From contig LR882958.1 of assembly GCA_904830895.1 (NCBI GenBank), positions 4,173,501 through 4,237,500 of the forward strand: a stretch of 64,000 nt of DNA, given 5' to 3'. Origin of the DNA: Planktothrix rubescens CCAP 1459/22. Lineage in GTDB: Bacteria > Cyanobacteriota > Cyanobacteriia > Cyanobacteriales > Microcoleaceae. Every line of letters starts with the position of its first letter. The first letter of the stretch is position 1. Both the position numbers and the translations under genes were made by a program. The notes beneath the pieces were generated by a model, which was given only the letters and a program-made list of their open reading frames with translations, had not been told where the DNA came from and did no database searches. Of this stretch, positions 9,510-18,771 are shown piece after piece.

Positions 9510-9727
9510 AATTTTAGTTCCGTAGATAATAAATGGATAGAAAGGGACGTTACAATTATTTATATTATTCTCATCAACGTTACCCTTATGATCAAGCGAC
9601 TACCTATTTTTCAGGGAGTACAGGTCATTATTCTTGATCGGTGACTCTTGATTGATGAAAATAGTTTGAATAATTCTTAAATTATATTAAGATAAGTCAA
9701 AATTAGTAGACTTTTATAACTTTCTAT

Positions 9728-10312
9728 ATGTATACCCACTTTCAAGCCTCCCAAACCGTTGAAATGGCTGTACCGGAGCCAACTTTAATTCACCATTATC
9801 TGCGTCAACCGAAACGCTTGGTTAAAGCAATAGTTGATCCGACCCGTTTAGATGCCTTAACAGAGGATATTTACCGCTTAAAAATGCGTCCTTTGCAGTT
9901 TATGATGTTTAGTTTACAACCAACGGTAGACTTGAAACTATGGATACATTCCGATGGTACTCTCAACTTAAAATCTGTCGGGTGTGAAATTCGCGGAATT
10001 GAATATATTAATCAACGGTTTTCACTAGATTTAGTTGGAAAATTATATCCGGTTGAATTGCAAGGAATTACCTATTTAAAAGGTCAATCTGATTTAAAAG
10101 TTAAAGTCGAACTTCCCCCGCCCTTATGGTTAACACCGCAACCAATTTTAGAAACAACTGGAAACGGACTATTAAAAAGTGTGTTAATGACCGTTAGACA
10201 CCGATTAGTTCATAATTTATTATCGGATTATGCCCATTGGTCTGCGGAACAATTAGGGGTTTTAGTTCCACAAACGCCATCTGTTATTCAGGTTTCCAGT
10301 GCTGAATGTTAG
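9728..10312 (+). CDS. DUF1997 family protein
   Basis: This 194-residue protein matches the DUF1997 family, which is conserved in cyanobacteria and plants (plastid proteins) and has a lipid-binding-like beta-rich fold; biochemical function is not established. Features seen: an N-terminal FQASQTVEMAVPE, the central LKMRPLQFMMFSLQPTVDLKLW, and the C-terminal LKSVLMTVRHRLVHNLLSDYAHW. No signal peptide or membrane helix is visible. It lies 18 bases upstream of the Rpn-type nuclease gene on the same strand, but that gene looks like an accessory insertion rather than a functional partner. Confidence 0.8.
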   Translation: MYTHFQASQTVEMAVPEPTLIHHYLRQPKRLVKAIVDPTRLDALTEDIYRLKMRPLQFMMFSLQPTVDLKLWIHSDGTLNLKSVGCEIRGIEYINQRFSLDLVGKLYPVELQGITYLKGQSDLKVKVELPPPLWLTPQPILETTGNGLLKSVLMTVRHRLVHNLLSDYAHWSAEQLGVLVPQTPSVIQVSSAEC

Positions 10313-10330
10313 GGGTTAAATTAGATTAAA

Positions 10331-11335
10331 ATGACTGAAAATTTAGAACGGGTAATTGAACATGATCGATTATTTAAAGAGTTAATTTCGACGTTTTTTT
10401 GGGAATTTTTAGAGTTATTTTTTCCCGATCTGATTCCCTATATTGATCAATCCTCTATTACCTTTTTACCCCAAGAGGTATTTATTGATATTACATCGGG
10501 GAATCGTCGAGAGGTCGATCTATTAGCAAAAGTTCGGTTTCGAGAACAGGAAAGTTTTTTCCTCATCCATACCGAAACTCAATCCTACGCTCAAGCGGAT
10601 TTTGCCCGGCGGATGTTCCATTATTTTGCTAGACTAGATGAAAAATATGCACTTCCGGTTTATCCGATCGCATTATTTTCTTTCGATACCCCCCAACGTC
10701 TGGAACCCAATAACTATCAAGTTGAATTTCCCGACCGGAAGGTATTAGAATTTAGCTATGCAGCGATCCAACTAAATCGTTTAAACTGGCGGGATTTTTT
10801 ACGTCAGCAAAATCCGGTGGCGGCTGCATTAATGGCTAAAATGAGAATAGAACCCCAGGATCGACCCCAAGTTAAAGCGGAGTGTTTACGCTTGTTAGTA
10901 ACATTACGGTTAAATCCAGCTAGAAATCAATTAATTTCGGGGTTTATTGACTCCTATTTGCGCTTAAATTCTAGCGAAGAAGTCGTTTTTACCGAAGAAC
11001 TAAATCGCTTAGGACTAATTCAGGAGGAAAGATTTATGGAAATTGTTACAAGTTGGATGGAACAGGGAATTGAGCGAGGAATTGAACAAGGAATTGAACG
11101 AGGAATTGAACAAGGAATTGAACGAGGAATTGAACGAGGAATTGAACGAGGAATTGAACGAGAAATAACATTTATTTTGCGTTTACTAAATCGTCGTTTA
11201 GGAACAATTAACCACGAAATTCAAGAACAAATCCGCAGTCTTCCGATTGAATTAGTTGAGGAACTAGGAGAAGCATTATTAGATTTTGAAATGGAGTCAG
11301 ATTTGTTAAATTGGTTAGCTGAAAATTGTTCCTAA
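10331..11335 (+). CDS. Rpn-family PD-(D/E)XK nuclease / DUF4351 protein
   Basis: The N-terminal ~220 residues resemble the Rpn (recombination-promoting nuclease)/transposase_31-like group: an early DRLFKELISTFFWEFLELFFP, then EVDLLAKVRF and FFLIHTETQSY, consistent with a PD-(D/E)XK core. The C-terminal ~55 residues (LRLLNRRLGTINHEIQEQIRSLP onwards) look like DUF4351. Between them is a run of eight tetrapeptides GIER/GIEQ (about residues 246-277), encoded by a 12-bp tandem repeat at 11066-11161. Rpn-like proteins are highly multiplied in filamentous cyanobacteria and are thought to be DNA-cleaving; the cellular role is unclear. Confidence 0.8.
   Translation: MTENLERVIEHDRLFKELISTFFWEFLELFFPDLIPYIDQSSITFLPQEVFIDITSGNRREVDLLAKVRFREQESFFLIHTETQSYAQADFARRMFHYFARLDEKYALPVYPIALFSFDTPQRLEPNNYQVEFPDRKVLEFSYAAIQLNRLNWRDFLRQQNPVAAALMAKMRIEPQDRPQVKAECLRLLVTLRLNPARNQLISGFIDSYLRLNSSEEVVFTEELNRLGLIQEERFMEIVTSWMEQGIERGIEQGIERGIEQGIERGIERGIERGIEREITFILRLLNRRLGTINHEIQEQIRSLPIELVEELGEALLDFEMESDLLNWLAENCS
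11066..11161 (+). repeat. 8 x 12-bp in-frame tandem repeat
   Basis: Eight copies of GGAATTGAACGA/GGAATTGAACAA (the first copy has GAGCGA) encode Gly-Ile-Glu-Arg/Gln tetrapeptides. The unit is divisible by three, so copy-number change would keep the frame and vary the length of the helical linker. Confidence 0.95.
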
Positions 11336-11337
11336 TT

Positions 11338-11943
11338 TTATAAAGGTAAGGATAATTGACAACACCCGAAAGATTGACGATGTTGGCAAGTAATACCATA
11401 CTCTTGTATCGCTTGACGGTGTTTTGCGGTTCCGTAACCTTTATTTTGCTTTAAATCATATTCAGGATATTTTTTAGCTAAACGGGTGATTAATTCATCT
11501 CGCCAAACTTTTGCGACAATACTAGCGGCTGCAATTGCAATAGATGTACTATCTCCTTTAATAATAGTTTGTTGCGGAATTAATAGTTTTGGAATCTTTT
11601 GATTTCCGTCAATTAAACAGAGTTCTGGTTCAGGATTTAACCTGATAATTGCTCGTTTCATCGCTAATAATGTCGCTTGTAAAATATTAAAGCGATCAAT
11701 TTCTTTAACGGTCGCCCAACCGATTTTACAATCAATTGCGATCGCTTTAATTTCAATCGCTAACCGAGAACGAACCCCTGGAGTTAATTTTTTACTATCT
11801 TTAACTCCAGCGTTAGTTAATTGAGCAATACTATCCTCCGACAAAATCACCGCCGCCGCCACCACAGGGCCAAATAAAGCCCCCCGACCCACTTCATCCA
11901 CTCCCGCAATTAAAATAGAAGTTGAAGAATTATATTCTGTCAT
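11338..11943 (-). CDS. rnhB: ribonuclease HII
   Basis: RNase HII cleaves RNA in RNA-DNA hybrids and starts removal of single ribonucleotides from DNA. The active-site motifs are present: AGVDEVGRGALFGPVVAAAV (Asp-Glu), then CLIDGNQ (Asp), with IVAKVWRDELITRLA further on. Its 201 residues fit the family. The gene is convergent with the Rpn-type nuclease gene, only two bases separating their ends, and its start is about 70 bases from the divergent chelatase gene. Confidence 0.95.
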   Translation of the reverse strand: MTEYNSSTSILIAGVDEVGRGALFGPVVAAAVILSEDSIAQLTNAGVKDSKKLTPGVRSRLAIEIKAIAIDCKIGWATVKEIDRFNILQATLLAMKRAIIRLNPEPELCLIDGNQKIPKLLIPQQTIIKGDSTSIAIAAASIVAKVWRDELITRLAKKYPEYDLKQNKGYGTAKHRQAIQEYGITCQHRQSFGCCQLSLPL

Positions 11944-12014
11944 TTAAGTTTAATTTAGAATTGCTATATAATTATACATAATAGATGAAAACCAATATTT
12001 TAAAAATAGAGTTT

Positions 12015-15000
12015 ATGAAAAAAATTGTTTTAATTGCTGGGTTTGAGTCTTTTAATGCTGAGTTATATCGTACAGCAGCAAAGTTAGCCAGCGCTCGTTG
12101 TCCAGAATTAGAGATTTGTGTATTTAGCGATCGCGCTATTTCAAATCAACCGGATATCCTCGCCACCGCCCTAGAAAATGCCGATGTATTTTTTGCCAGT
12201 TTAGTATTTGATTATGATCAAGTATTATGGTTACGAGAAAGAGTACAAAATATTCCCATTCGTTTAGTTTTTGAATCCGCTTTAGAATTAATGAGTTTAA
12301 CCCAAATTGGAGCCTTTAAAATTGGGGATAAACCTAAAGGAATGCCCAAACCCGTACAGTTTATTCTGAGTAAATTTTCTAGTGGGAAAGAAGAAGATAA
12401 ACTTGCTGGTTATATTAGTTTTCTGAAAACTGGGCCAAAATTATTAAAATTTATCCCCGTTCAAAAAGTTCAAGACCTCCGTAACTGGTTAATTATTTAT
12501 GGGTATTGGAATGCGGGAGGTACAGAAAATGTCGCAGCAATGTTTTGGACAATTGCTACTAATTATTTAGGGTTAACCGTTGGCGAAATTCCCCCTCCAC
12601 TAGAAACCCCTAATATGGGATTATTACACCCCGATTATAACGGTTATTTTGAATCACCAAAAGCCTATTTAGATTGGTATAAAACCCAATATCCTAATGC
12701 AATTAATAATCCCGTTGTGGGAATATTACTTTATCGTAAGCACGTTATTACTAAACAAACTTATATCCCCCAATTAATTCATTATTTTCAACAGGAAAAT
12801 TTAATCCCTTTACCAATTTTTATTAATGGCGTTGAAGGTCATGTTGCTGTTAGAGATTGGATGACAACAACGGATGAATTTAACAACAGACAACAGGGAA
12901 ATATTCAAACCCTATCCTTATCAAAAGAGGCTGTAATAGTTGATGCGATTGTTTCTACCATTGGATTTCCTTTAGTTGGAGGGCCAGCCGGATCGATGGA
13001 AGCCGGACGACAAGTTGAAATTGCTAAACAAATTTTAACGATAAAAAATATTCCCTATTTTATCGCTGCACCTTTATTAATTCAAGATTTGTTATCATGG
13101 ACTCGTCAAGGAATTGGCGGTTTACAAAGTGTGGTTTTATATGCTTTACCTGAACTCGATGGCGCTATTGATACCGTACCTTTAGGGGGTTTAGTTGGAG
13201 AAGATATTTATTTAATTCCTGAACGAGTTAAACGTTTAACTGGACGGGTAAAAAGTTGGATTCAACTGCGACAAACACCGCCAGAAAAGCGAAAAATTGC
13301 GATTATTTTATATGGATTTCCCCCTGGATATGGAGCCACAGGAACCGCCGCTTTATTAAATGTACCCCAGAGTTTATTAAAGGTTTTACAAGCCTTAAAA
13401 GCTCAAGGATACACCGTTGGAGAGCTACCTGAAACGGGGGAGGTATTAATTCAAAAAGTTAAAATAGCCGATGAGAAATTAGAAGCTCAACAGAACTTTA
13501 TTTTTGCAGAAAATTCTGTTATTTCTAATCAAGTTAATGTCAATAAATTAGAGAAATGGTTAGGATATTTACAAAGAAGTCGGATTAAAAAACAATGGAA
13601 ATCCTTAACAGAAACCGGGATTAAAACCTTTGGAGAGGATTATCATATTGGTGGAATTCAATTAGGAAATATTTGGGTAGGAGTGCAACCGCCTTTAGGT
13701 TTATCCGGTGATCCCATGCGGTTAATGTTTGAAAGAGATTTAACCCCCCATCCTCAATATGTGGCTTTTTATCAATGGTTACAAAAGGAATTTCAAGCCG
13801 ATGCTATTGTTCATTTTGGGATGCACGGCACGGTGGAATGGTTGCCCGGATCACCATTAGGAAATACGGGCTATTCTTGGTCAGATATTTTATTAGGAAA
13901 CTTACCAAATTTATATCTTTATGCAGCTAATAACCCCTCGGAATCAATGTTAGCAAAACGTCGAGGTTATGGGGTATTAATTTCCTATAATGTTCCTCCT
14001 TATGGTCGGGCGGGACTGTATAAAAAATTAGTATCTCTACGGGAATTAATTGCCGAATATCGAGAAGATCCGAAGAAAAATTCTACCCTTCAAGAATCAA
14101 TTAGTCAGCAAATTGTTGATATGGGTTTAGAGGTAGATTGTCCTTTTCAAGAGGGCAAAAAATTAGGCATTGCTTTTACAAATGAAAACGCCCGATTATT
14201 TAGTGTGGAAGTTCTCTATAACTATTTTATCAAAATTTATGATTATTTACAAGTCTTAGAACAGCGTTTATTTTCATCGGGATTACATACCTTTGGAGAG
14301 AATCCAACAGAAGAAGAATTAACCACTTATTTGAATGCTTATTCCACCGAATCAATGAATCAGTTAACCACGGAAACCGAGACTCAAATTCGAGACTTAT
14401 TATTACAAACATCCGATGAATTAACCAATTTATTAAAAGGACTAAACGGGGAATATATCCCCCCAGCACCGGGCGGGGATTTACTCAGAGATGGGCCAGG
14501 AGTTCTGCCCACCGGACGCAATATTCATGCCTTAGATCCCTATCGAATGCCCTCGGCGGCGGCTTATTTGAGAGGAAAAGAAATTGCTCAAAAAATCATC
14601 AATCAACAGTTAGCAGAAACCGGAAATTATCCTGAAACTGTTGCGGTAATGTTATGGGGTTTAGATGCAATTAAAACCCGTGGAGAGTCGTTAGGAATTA
14701 TCTTAGAATTAGTGGGGGCCGAACCAATTAAAGAAGGAACCGGGCGAATTGTGCGTTATGAATTACAACCTTTAGAACAGGTCGGACATCCTCGAATTGA
14801 TATATTAGCAAATTTATCAGGAATTTTTAGAGATAGTTTTGCTAATATTATCGAATTATTAGATGATTTATTTGTGCGGGCGGCTGATGCGGAAGAATCC
14901 GAGGAGCAAAACTTTATTAGAAAACACGCTTTGAAGTTGCGATCGCAAGGAGTAGAAAACCCATCCGCCCGTTTATTTTCCAACCCATCGGGGGATTTTG

Positions 15001-15686
15001 GATCATTAGTTAATGATCAAATTGTTGATGGTAATTGGGAATCAGGAGACGAATTAGCAGACACTTGGAAAGGAAGAAATGTATTTAGTTATGGACGCAA
15101 AGATCAAGGAAAAGCTAGACCGGAAGTGATGACACAATTATTAAAAACAATGGATAATATTGTTCAAGAAATTGATTCCGTAGAATATGGATTAACCGAT
15201 ATTCAAGAATATTATGCCAATACGGGCGGATTAAAACGGGCGGCAGAAAAACAAAAAGGTCAAAAAGTGAAAGCCAGTTTTATCGAAAGTTTTTCTAAAG
15301 ATACCACTCCCCGACAGTTAGAAGACCTATTAAGAATTGAATATCGGACTAAATTATTAAACCCAAAATGGGCAGCAGCAATGGTGAATCAAGGAAGTGG
15401 TGGGGCCTATGAAATTTCTCAACGAATGACAGCATTAATAGGTTGGGGAGGAACAACAAATTTCCAAGAAAATTGGGTTTATGATCAAGCATCTAAAACC
15501 TATGCTTTAGATGAAAAAATGGCAACCCAATTAAGACAAGCCAACCCGGAAGCCTTTCGCAATATTGTCGGTCGAATGTTAGAAGCGAATGGTCGGGGAT
15601 TTTGGCAAACCGATACTGAAACTTTAGAGAAATTAAAATCTTTGTATGAGTTAACAGAAGCAGACTTAGAAGGAGTAACACTTTAA
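12015..15686 (+). CDS. cobN: CobN/ChlH-like chelatase large subunit
   Basis: This is a 1223-residue protein of the magnesium chelatase H / cobaltochelatase CobN superfamily, the porphyrin- or corrin-binding large subunit of an ATP-dependent metal chelatase. Landmarks: the N-terminal KKIVLIAGFESFNAELY, VHFGMHGTVEWLPG, LPTGRNIHALDPYRMPS, DILANLSGIFRDSF and the C-terminal NPKWAAAMVNQGSGGAYEISQR. It is shorter than the ~1330-residue cyanobacterial ChlH and diverges from it at the N-terminus, like the second cyanobacterial paralogue usually annotated CobN, so cobalt insertion into the corrin ring is the preferred role; the cob cluster lies 3-13 kb away. A frame start at 11985 is possible, but the ATG at 12015 begins the conserved region. 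No ATPase subunits are adjacent. Confidence 0.82.
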   Translation: MKKIVLIAGFESFNAELYRTAAKLASARCPELEICVFSDRAISNQPDILATALENADVFFASLVFDYDQVLWLRERVQNIPIRLVFESALELMSLTQIGAFKIGDKPKGMPKPVQFILSKFSSGKEEDKLAGYISFLKTGPKLLKFIPVQKVQDLRNWLIIYGYWNAGGTENVAAMFWTIATNYLGLTVGEIPPPLETPNMGLLHPDYNGYFESPKAYLDWYKTQYPNAINNPVVGILLYRKHVITKQTYIPQLIHYFQQENLIPLPIFINGVEGHVAVRDWMTTTDEFNNRQQGNIQTLSLSKEAVIVDAIVSTIGFPLVGGPAGSMEAGRQVEIAKQILTIKNIPYFIAAPLLIQDLLSWTRQGIGGLQSVVLYALPELDGAIDTVPLGGLVGEDIYLIPERVKRLTGRVKSWIQLRQTPPEKRKIAIILYGFPPGYGATGTAALLNVPQSLLKVLQALKAQGYTVGELPETGEVLIQKVKIADEKLEAQQNFIFAENSVISNQVNVNKLEKWLGYLQRSRIKKQWKSLTETGIKTFGEDYHIGGIQLGNIWVGVQPPLGLSGDPMRLMFERDLTPHPQYVAFYQWLQKEFQADAIVHFGMHGTVEWLPGSPLGNTGYSWSDILLGNLPNLYLYAANNPSESMLAKRRGYGVLISYNVPPYGRAGLYKKLVSLRELIAEYREDPKKNSTLQESISQQIVDMGLEVDCPFQEGKKLGIAFTNENARLFSVEVLYNYFIKIYDYLQVLEQRLFSSGLHTFGENPTEEELTTYLNAYSTESMNQLTTETETQIRDLLLQTSDELTNLLKGLNGEYIPPAPGGDLLRDGPGVLPTGRNIHALDPYRMPSAAAYLRGKEIAQKIINQQLAETGNYPETVAVMLWGLDAIKTRGESLGIILELVGAEPIKEGTGRIVRYELQPLEQVGHPRIDILANLSGIFRDSFANIIELLDDLFVRAADAEESEEQNFIRKHALKLRSQGVENPSARLFSNPSGDFGSLVNDQIVDGNWESGDELADTWKGRNVFSYGRKDQGKARPEVMTQLLKTMDNIVQEIDSVEYGLTDIQEYYANTGGLKRAAEKQKGQKVKASFIESFSKDTTPRQLEDLLRIEYRTKLLNPKWAAAMVNQGSGGAYEISQRMTALIGWGGTTNFQENWVYDQASKTYALDEKMATQLRQANPEAFRNIVGRMLEANGRGFWQTDTETLEKLKSLYELTEADLEGVTL

Positions 15687-15757
15687 TCTTTATTCCTTTC
15701 TTAGTGTCTTAGTACCTTTGTGTTTACTTTGTTTTTTTAAATAAAATAAATTTTGGT

Positions 15758-15786
15758 TTGCCCTTTACAGATCACAAAAATAAAAT
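15758..15786 (+). promoter_or_regulatory. candidate promoter of the ArsR gene
   Basis: TTGCCC at 15758-15763 and TAAAAT at 15781-15786 are separated by 17 bases, and AGGAG occurs just before the ATG at 15827. The hexamers are imperfect, so this is a pattern match only. Confidence 0.4.
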
Positions 15787-15826
15787 GATAAGCTAGATCT
15801 ATTAACCTCGATTTAGGAGAGCTTTG

Positions 15827-16168
15827 ATGGTGGCAAACGATGTAATAGAGATTTCTGCGGTTACTGCCGTCAAAACCTTTCTGGCTGGGTTTCATGCCCT
15901 ATCTGACCCCCTGCGTTTGCAGGTCATCAATCTGTTACGAGAAAAAGAGTTATGTGTTTGTGAACTTTGCGAACAGTTAGCCGTCAATCAGTCTAAGCTA
16001 TCTTTTCACTTAAAAATTTTGAAGGAAGCCGGATTATTGGAAAGTCGGCAAGAGGGACGTTGGATTTACTATCGTCTAAACCTCAGCCAGTTTGGAGTTC
16101 TGGAAGCCTATTTAGCCAACTATCACCATTCGAGTCCCATTTTAACCTCTCATCAGGATTGTGATTAA
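15827..16168 (+). CDS. ArsR/SmtB-family metalloregulator
   Basis: A small winged-helix regulator that normally represses metal or arsenic resistance genes until the ion binds. The helix-turn-helix and wing are clear: NQSKLSFHLKILKEAGLLESRQEGRWIYYRL. In the helix before it, ELCVCELCEQL places vicinal cysteines (CVCELC) in the position of the ArsR alpha-3 site for As(III)/Sb(III). The ATG at 15827 follows AGGAG at a good distance; a TTG at 15824 is also in frame. No arsenic transporter or reductase gene is next to it, so its target is not shown here. Confidence 0.88.
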   Translation: MVANDVIEISAVTAVKTFLAGFHALSDPLRLQVINLLREKELCVCELCEQLAVNQSKLSFHLKILKEAGLLESRQEGRWIYYRLNLSQFGVLEAYLANYHHSSPILTSHQDCD

Positions 16169-16245
16169 GAGAGGTTGTATACTTGTTAATAGAATTGTAT
16201 TCTTTTTAACAAATACTGGATGGAATTGATCGGGCTATAATTAAA

Positions 16246-16259
16246 GTATCAAGATATAC
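16246..16259. promoter_or_regulatory. GTA-N8-TAC motif (possible NtcA site)
   Basis: GTA at 16246-16248 and TAC at 16257-16259 are 8 bases apart, about 70 bases before the DUF7219 start. The motif is expected by chance many times in a window of this size, and no matching -10 box sits at the right distance, so confidence is low. Confidence 0.2.
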
Positions 16260-16330
16260 TTTATTAGCCGATTCAGAATTTGGCATTCTATGTAAAAATA
16301 AACAATCATGTAAATTGGAGTCTGAAACTG

Positions 16331-16564
16331 ATGACCAACCTAAGTTCCTTTTATTCTGGCTCTCGTTATCGGGGCAATGGCAAACCTGAGAATATCCTGT
16401 TTAATGCTAATTTGCAGGAATTTGCTCAAAAGGTAGACTTTATTGTTGGCTTGCAAACAGGGGGAAAACTTTCACCAGAAGAATCTTATGTACAAATCGA
16501 AACCTTGTGGGAAAAACTTCGAGAGAGCAAACAACATTTGGGAATTGACAAAAAAGCCGGATAA
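16331..16564 (+). CDS. DUF7219-type small conserved cyanobacterial protein
   Basis: The 77-residue product starts MTNLSSFYSGSRYRG and contains FNANLQEFAQKVDFIVGLQTGGKLSPEE, a pattern I recognise from a small cyanobacterium-wide family (DUF7219) of unknown function. The C-terminus is charged and helical. A GGAG about 10 bases upstream supports the ATG at 16331; the longer frame from a TTG at 16280 is unlikely. A TATAAT is present at 16236-16241. It is monocistronic. Confidence 0.75.
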   Translation: MTNLSSFYSGSRYRGNGKPENILFNANLQEFAQKVDFIVGLQTGGKLSPEESYVQIETLWEKLRESKQHLGIDKKAG

Positions 16565-16648
16565 TAGTCTGAATATAGAATCACTAAAATAAAGGGCGCA
16601 GATAAACTGTACCCTTTATTTTTAGGCTGGATTTTGGCAGAGTTATTT

Positions 16649-16830
16649 CTATTTTTGTAAAACAATATGTTTAATCGTCATTCCGGTTTTCTCCACCAAT
16701 TGTCCATCCACCCACTCTTGATGCTCGGGGGGATTCGCCATAAAATCTTCTAGGGAAAAGGTTTCAGTTTCGGTTAAAACTGTACTGTATTCCTCTGGTA
16801 ATGTAATCCCTTTCTGGAGGAGGCTAGTAA
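16649..16830 (-). pseudogene. 5' fragment of a second Uma2 gene
   Basis: Read on the minus strand, this stretch encodes TETETFSLEDFMANPPEHQE followed by WVDGQLVEKTGMTIKH and then a stop at 16649-16651. That is nearly identical to the N-terminal ~45 residues of the intact Uma2 gene just upstream (17422 leftwards). The catalytic part is missing. It looks like the remains of a tandem duplication or a recombination between paralogues. Confidence 0.75.
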
Positions 16831-16873
16831 TAAACGAACCTTAAGTTTGTGGACAAGAAACATTATAGCTCAA

Positions 16874-17422
16874 CTAACCAAATAATTCATCAATAGTAAT
16901 CCTAAATCCTAATAAAACAATTTGTGTATTAATAATATCACCAGCTTTAAACGCCAAGGTTTGATTTTCAGTAATAATTAAAATGCGATGATTCTCAGGA
17001 AAAACCAACCACACTTCTCGACAACCGGACTCTAAATATTCACTAGCTTTAGCAAATAAATCCTCCGCCGCATCACTGGGAGAAGCAATTTCAGCTAGGA
17101 GTGGAGGACTTTGGGGTAATGTGGGAAACTCCCCAAATTCTGTCAGTAATTCTGGCGTGAGATAGGAAACATCAGGACGTCGCCCTTGTTTTAAGGTGCG
17201 ACAGGGAAGTTCAACCATTGTTTCTCCTCCCTGTCCCGACTCATTGATATAATTTCTCCAGTAAAAGTCTAATCTCGATTGAATCCTACTATGTTTGATT
17301 GTCATTCCGGTTGTCTCCAGTAGTTGTCCGTCCACCCACTCTTGATGTTCGGGGGGATTCGCCATAAAATCTTCTAGGGAAAAGGTTTCTGTTTCGGTTA
17401 AAGTTGCGATCGCCATATTCAT
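16874..17422 (-). CDS. Uma2 family (DUF820) putative endonuclease
   Basis: Uma2/DUF820 proteins have a PD-(D/E)XK restriction-endonuclease-like fold and are hugely expanded in filamentous cyanobacteria; their biological role is unknown. Seen here: FSLEDFMANPPEHQEWVDGQ, the core RRPDVSYL (Asp), LLAEIASPSD (Glu) and DLFAKASEYLESGCREVWLV (Lys), so the active-site residues appear intact. Its 182 residues are normal for the family. The ATG at 17422 follows an AAAGGCG. A truncated second copy lies immediately downstream. Confidence 0.85.
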   Translation of the reverse strand: MNMAIATLTETETFSLEDFMANPPEHQEWVDGQLLETTGMTIKHSRIQSRLDFYWRNYINESGQGGETMVELPCRTLKQGRRPDVSYLTPELLTEFGEFPTLPQSPPLLAEIASPSDAAEDLFAKASEYLESGCREVWLVFPENHRILIITENQTLAFKAGDIINTQIVLLGFRITIDELFG

Positions 17423-17515
17423 TGATTCGCCTTTGCAGGACTGACAAATATTATTATATCAAATCTGGATATAATGTCATCCTATCCCGATCTAATTCAA
17501 TCTAAATTAACGAAA

Positions 17516-17998
17516 TTAATTCTCTTGGGAATAACCCAAATCTGGGAGTAAATCCGGTTGATGTGAAGCCTTGACAGCCAAGCGATCGCAACATTCATTT
17601 TCTTCATCTCCCGAATGACCTTTAACCCAAAGAAATTGAACTTGATGTTGTTCGGATATAGTGAGTAATCTTTCCCACAAATCAGGATTTTTAGCCGATT
17701 CTTTTTGACTACGTTGCCAATTATTTTTCTGCCATTTCTTCGCCCATCCTTTATTCATGGCATCAACTAAATAGCGAGAATCCGTATATAAATTAACAGC
17801 ACAAGGAAACTTTAAGGCTTCTAATCCTATAATAGCCGCGATTAATTCCATGCGATTATTAGTAGTAAGTTGATATCCCCCTGATAATTCCTTGCGGTGA
17901 GGGCCAAACATCAACACCACGCCATATCCTCCTGGCCCTGGATTCCCACTACAAGCTCCATCGGTATAAATTGTAACTTTTTTTAAATTGTCGTTCAT
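17516..17998 (-). CDS. rnhA: ribonuclease HI
   Basis: RNase HI degrades the RNA strand of RNA-DNA hybrids. All four acidic active-site positions can be read: Asp in [15 protein letters not shown], Glu in [10 protein letters not shown], Asp in [12 protein letters not shown] and Asp in the C-terminal NECCDRLA, preceded by [10 protein letters not shown]. Length 160 is standard. It is divergent from the chorismate lyase gene with a gap of about 80 bases. The window therefore carries both RNase H types (rnhB at 11.3 kb). Confidence 0.95.
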   Translation of the reverse strand: MNDNLKKVTIYTDGACSGNPGPGGYGVVLMFGPHRKELSGGYQLTTNNRMELIAAIIGLEALKFPCAVNLYTDSRYLVDAMNKGWAKKWQKNNWQRSQKESAKNPDLWERLLTISEQHQVQFLWVKGHSGDEENECCDRLAVKASHQPDLLPDLGYSQEN

Positions 17999-18076
17999 AA
18001 TCCCATACTCAAAACCTGATACCTGACACCCGTTGCGCTATCATAGACAAATGACGTTAAGTTTTGTTGCATACCC

Positions 18077-18688
18077 TTGACTGCCAGTATTAGAAAACTC
18101 GAACCCGTTACTCAACCAACTGCTTGGCATCGTCTTAGGTGTCAGTGGCAGGGGGATGAAGCCATTGTGAAACAAGGACTACCCCATAGTCAACTGTCTC
18201 CCCCCTGGCAAATTTTAATGCTAGGGGATGGTTCTCCAACTCGACATCTACAATTATTAACTGGGGAACCCACAGAGGTCGATGTGATTGATATGTCAGC
18301 CATTGGTCTGAGTACGGATAACGCCCCAGAACAGATTTTAGCCGTTCCTGGCCCCCGTGTCCGCCGTCAAGTCTGGTTAAGAACCGCATCAGGACAACGG
18401 TTAGCCTACGCGACATCCTGGTGGGAAGCCAGTCATGTTGATGAATATTTACAAAATCGGTCTTTACCTATTTGGGCAAGTTTGGCACGGTTGCGAACGG
18501 AACTGTATCGAGATGTGCAAGGAATTTATTATGGGGATAGCAAAGCCTTAGAATTAGCCTTTGGAGAATCGGGGCCGTTTTGGGGACGTCATTATTTATT
18601 CTGGCATCATGGCAAACCCTTAACCCTAATTTATGAAGTCTTTTCTCCCTATTTAACTCAATATTTAGGAAAAACCGGAGAGGTTTAA
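18077..18688 (+). CDS. chorismate lyase (DUF98/UbiC-like)
   Basis: This 203-residue protein resembles the cyanobacterial chorismate pyruvate-lyase group (DUF98, distant from E. coli UbiC), which makes 4-hydroxybenzoate from chorismate for plastoquinone synthesis. Seen here: PRVRRQVWLRT, AYATSWWEASHV, a substrate-pocket-like region RSLPIWASLARLRTELYRD, and FGRHYLFWHHGKPLTLIYEVF-like ending (WGRHYLFWHHGKPL). The start is a TTG at 18077; no in-frame ATG lies near it, and the N-terminal region SIRKLEPVTQPTAWHRL looks genuine. No other quinone genes are adjacent. Confidence 0.82.
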   Translation: MTASIRKLEPVTQPTAWHRLRCQWQGDEAIVKQGLPHSQLSPPWQILMLGDGSPTRHLQLLTGEPTEVDVIDMSAIGLSTDNAPEQILAVPGPRVRRQVWLRTASGQRLAYATSWWEASHVDEYLQNRSLPIWASLARLRTELYRDVQGIYYGDSKALELAFGESGPFWGRHYLFWHHGKPLTLIYEVFSPYLTQYLGKTGEV

Positions 18689-18771
18689 ATATTCTTTATT
18701 TCCTCAGAATAGCGATAAGGTTTTCTCGAAAAAATAAGTTTATCCTTGAACCAGATTAAAAAACCTATTTT

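Noticed and set aside
12015-15686. Chlorophyll ChlH as the identity of the chelatase subunit
   Set aside because: It is about 100 residues shorter than cyanobacterial ChlH and starts differently; the CobN-like paralogue fits better, though not with certainty.
16246-16259. Confident NtcA regulation of the DUF7219 gene
   Set aside because: GTA-N8-TAC arises often by chance in AT-rich DNA and no -10 box is correctly placed.
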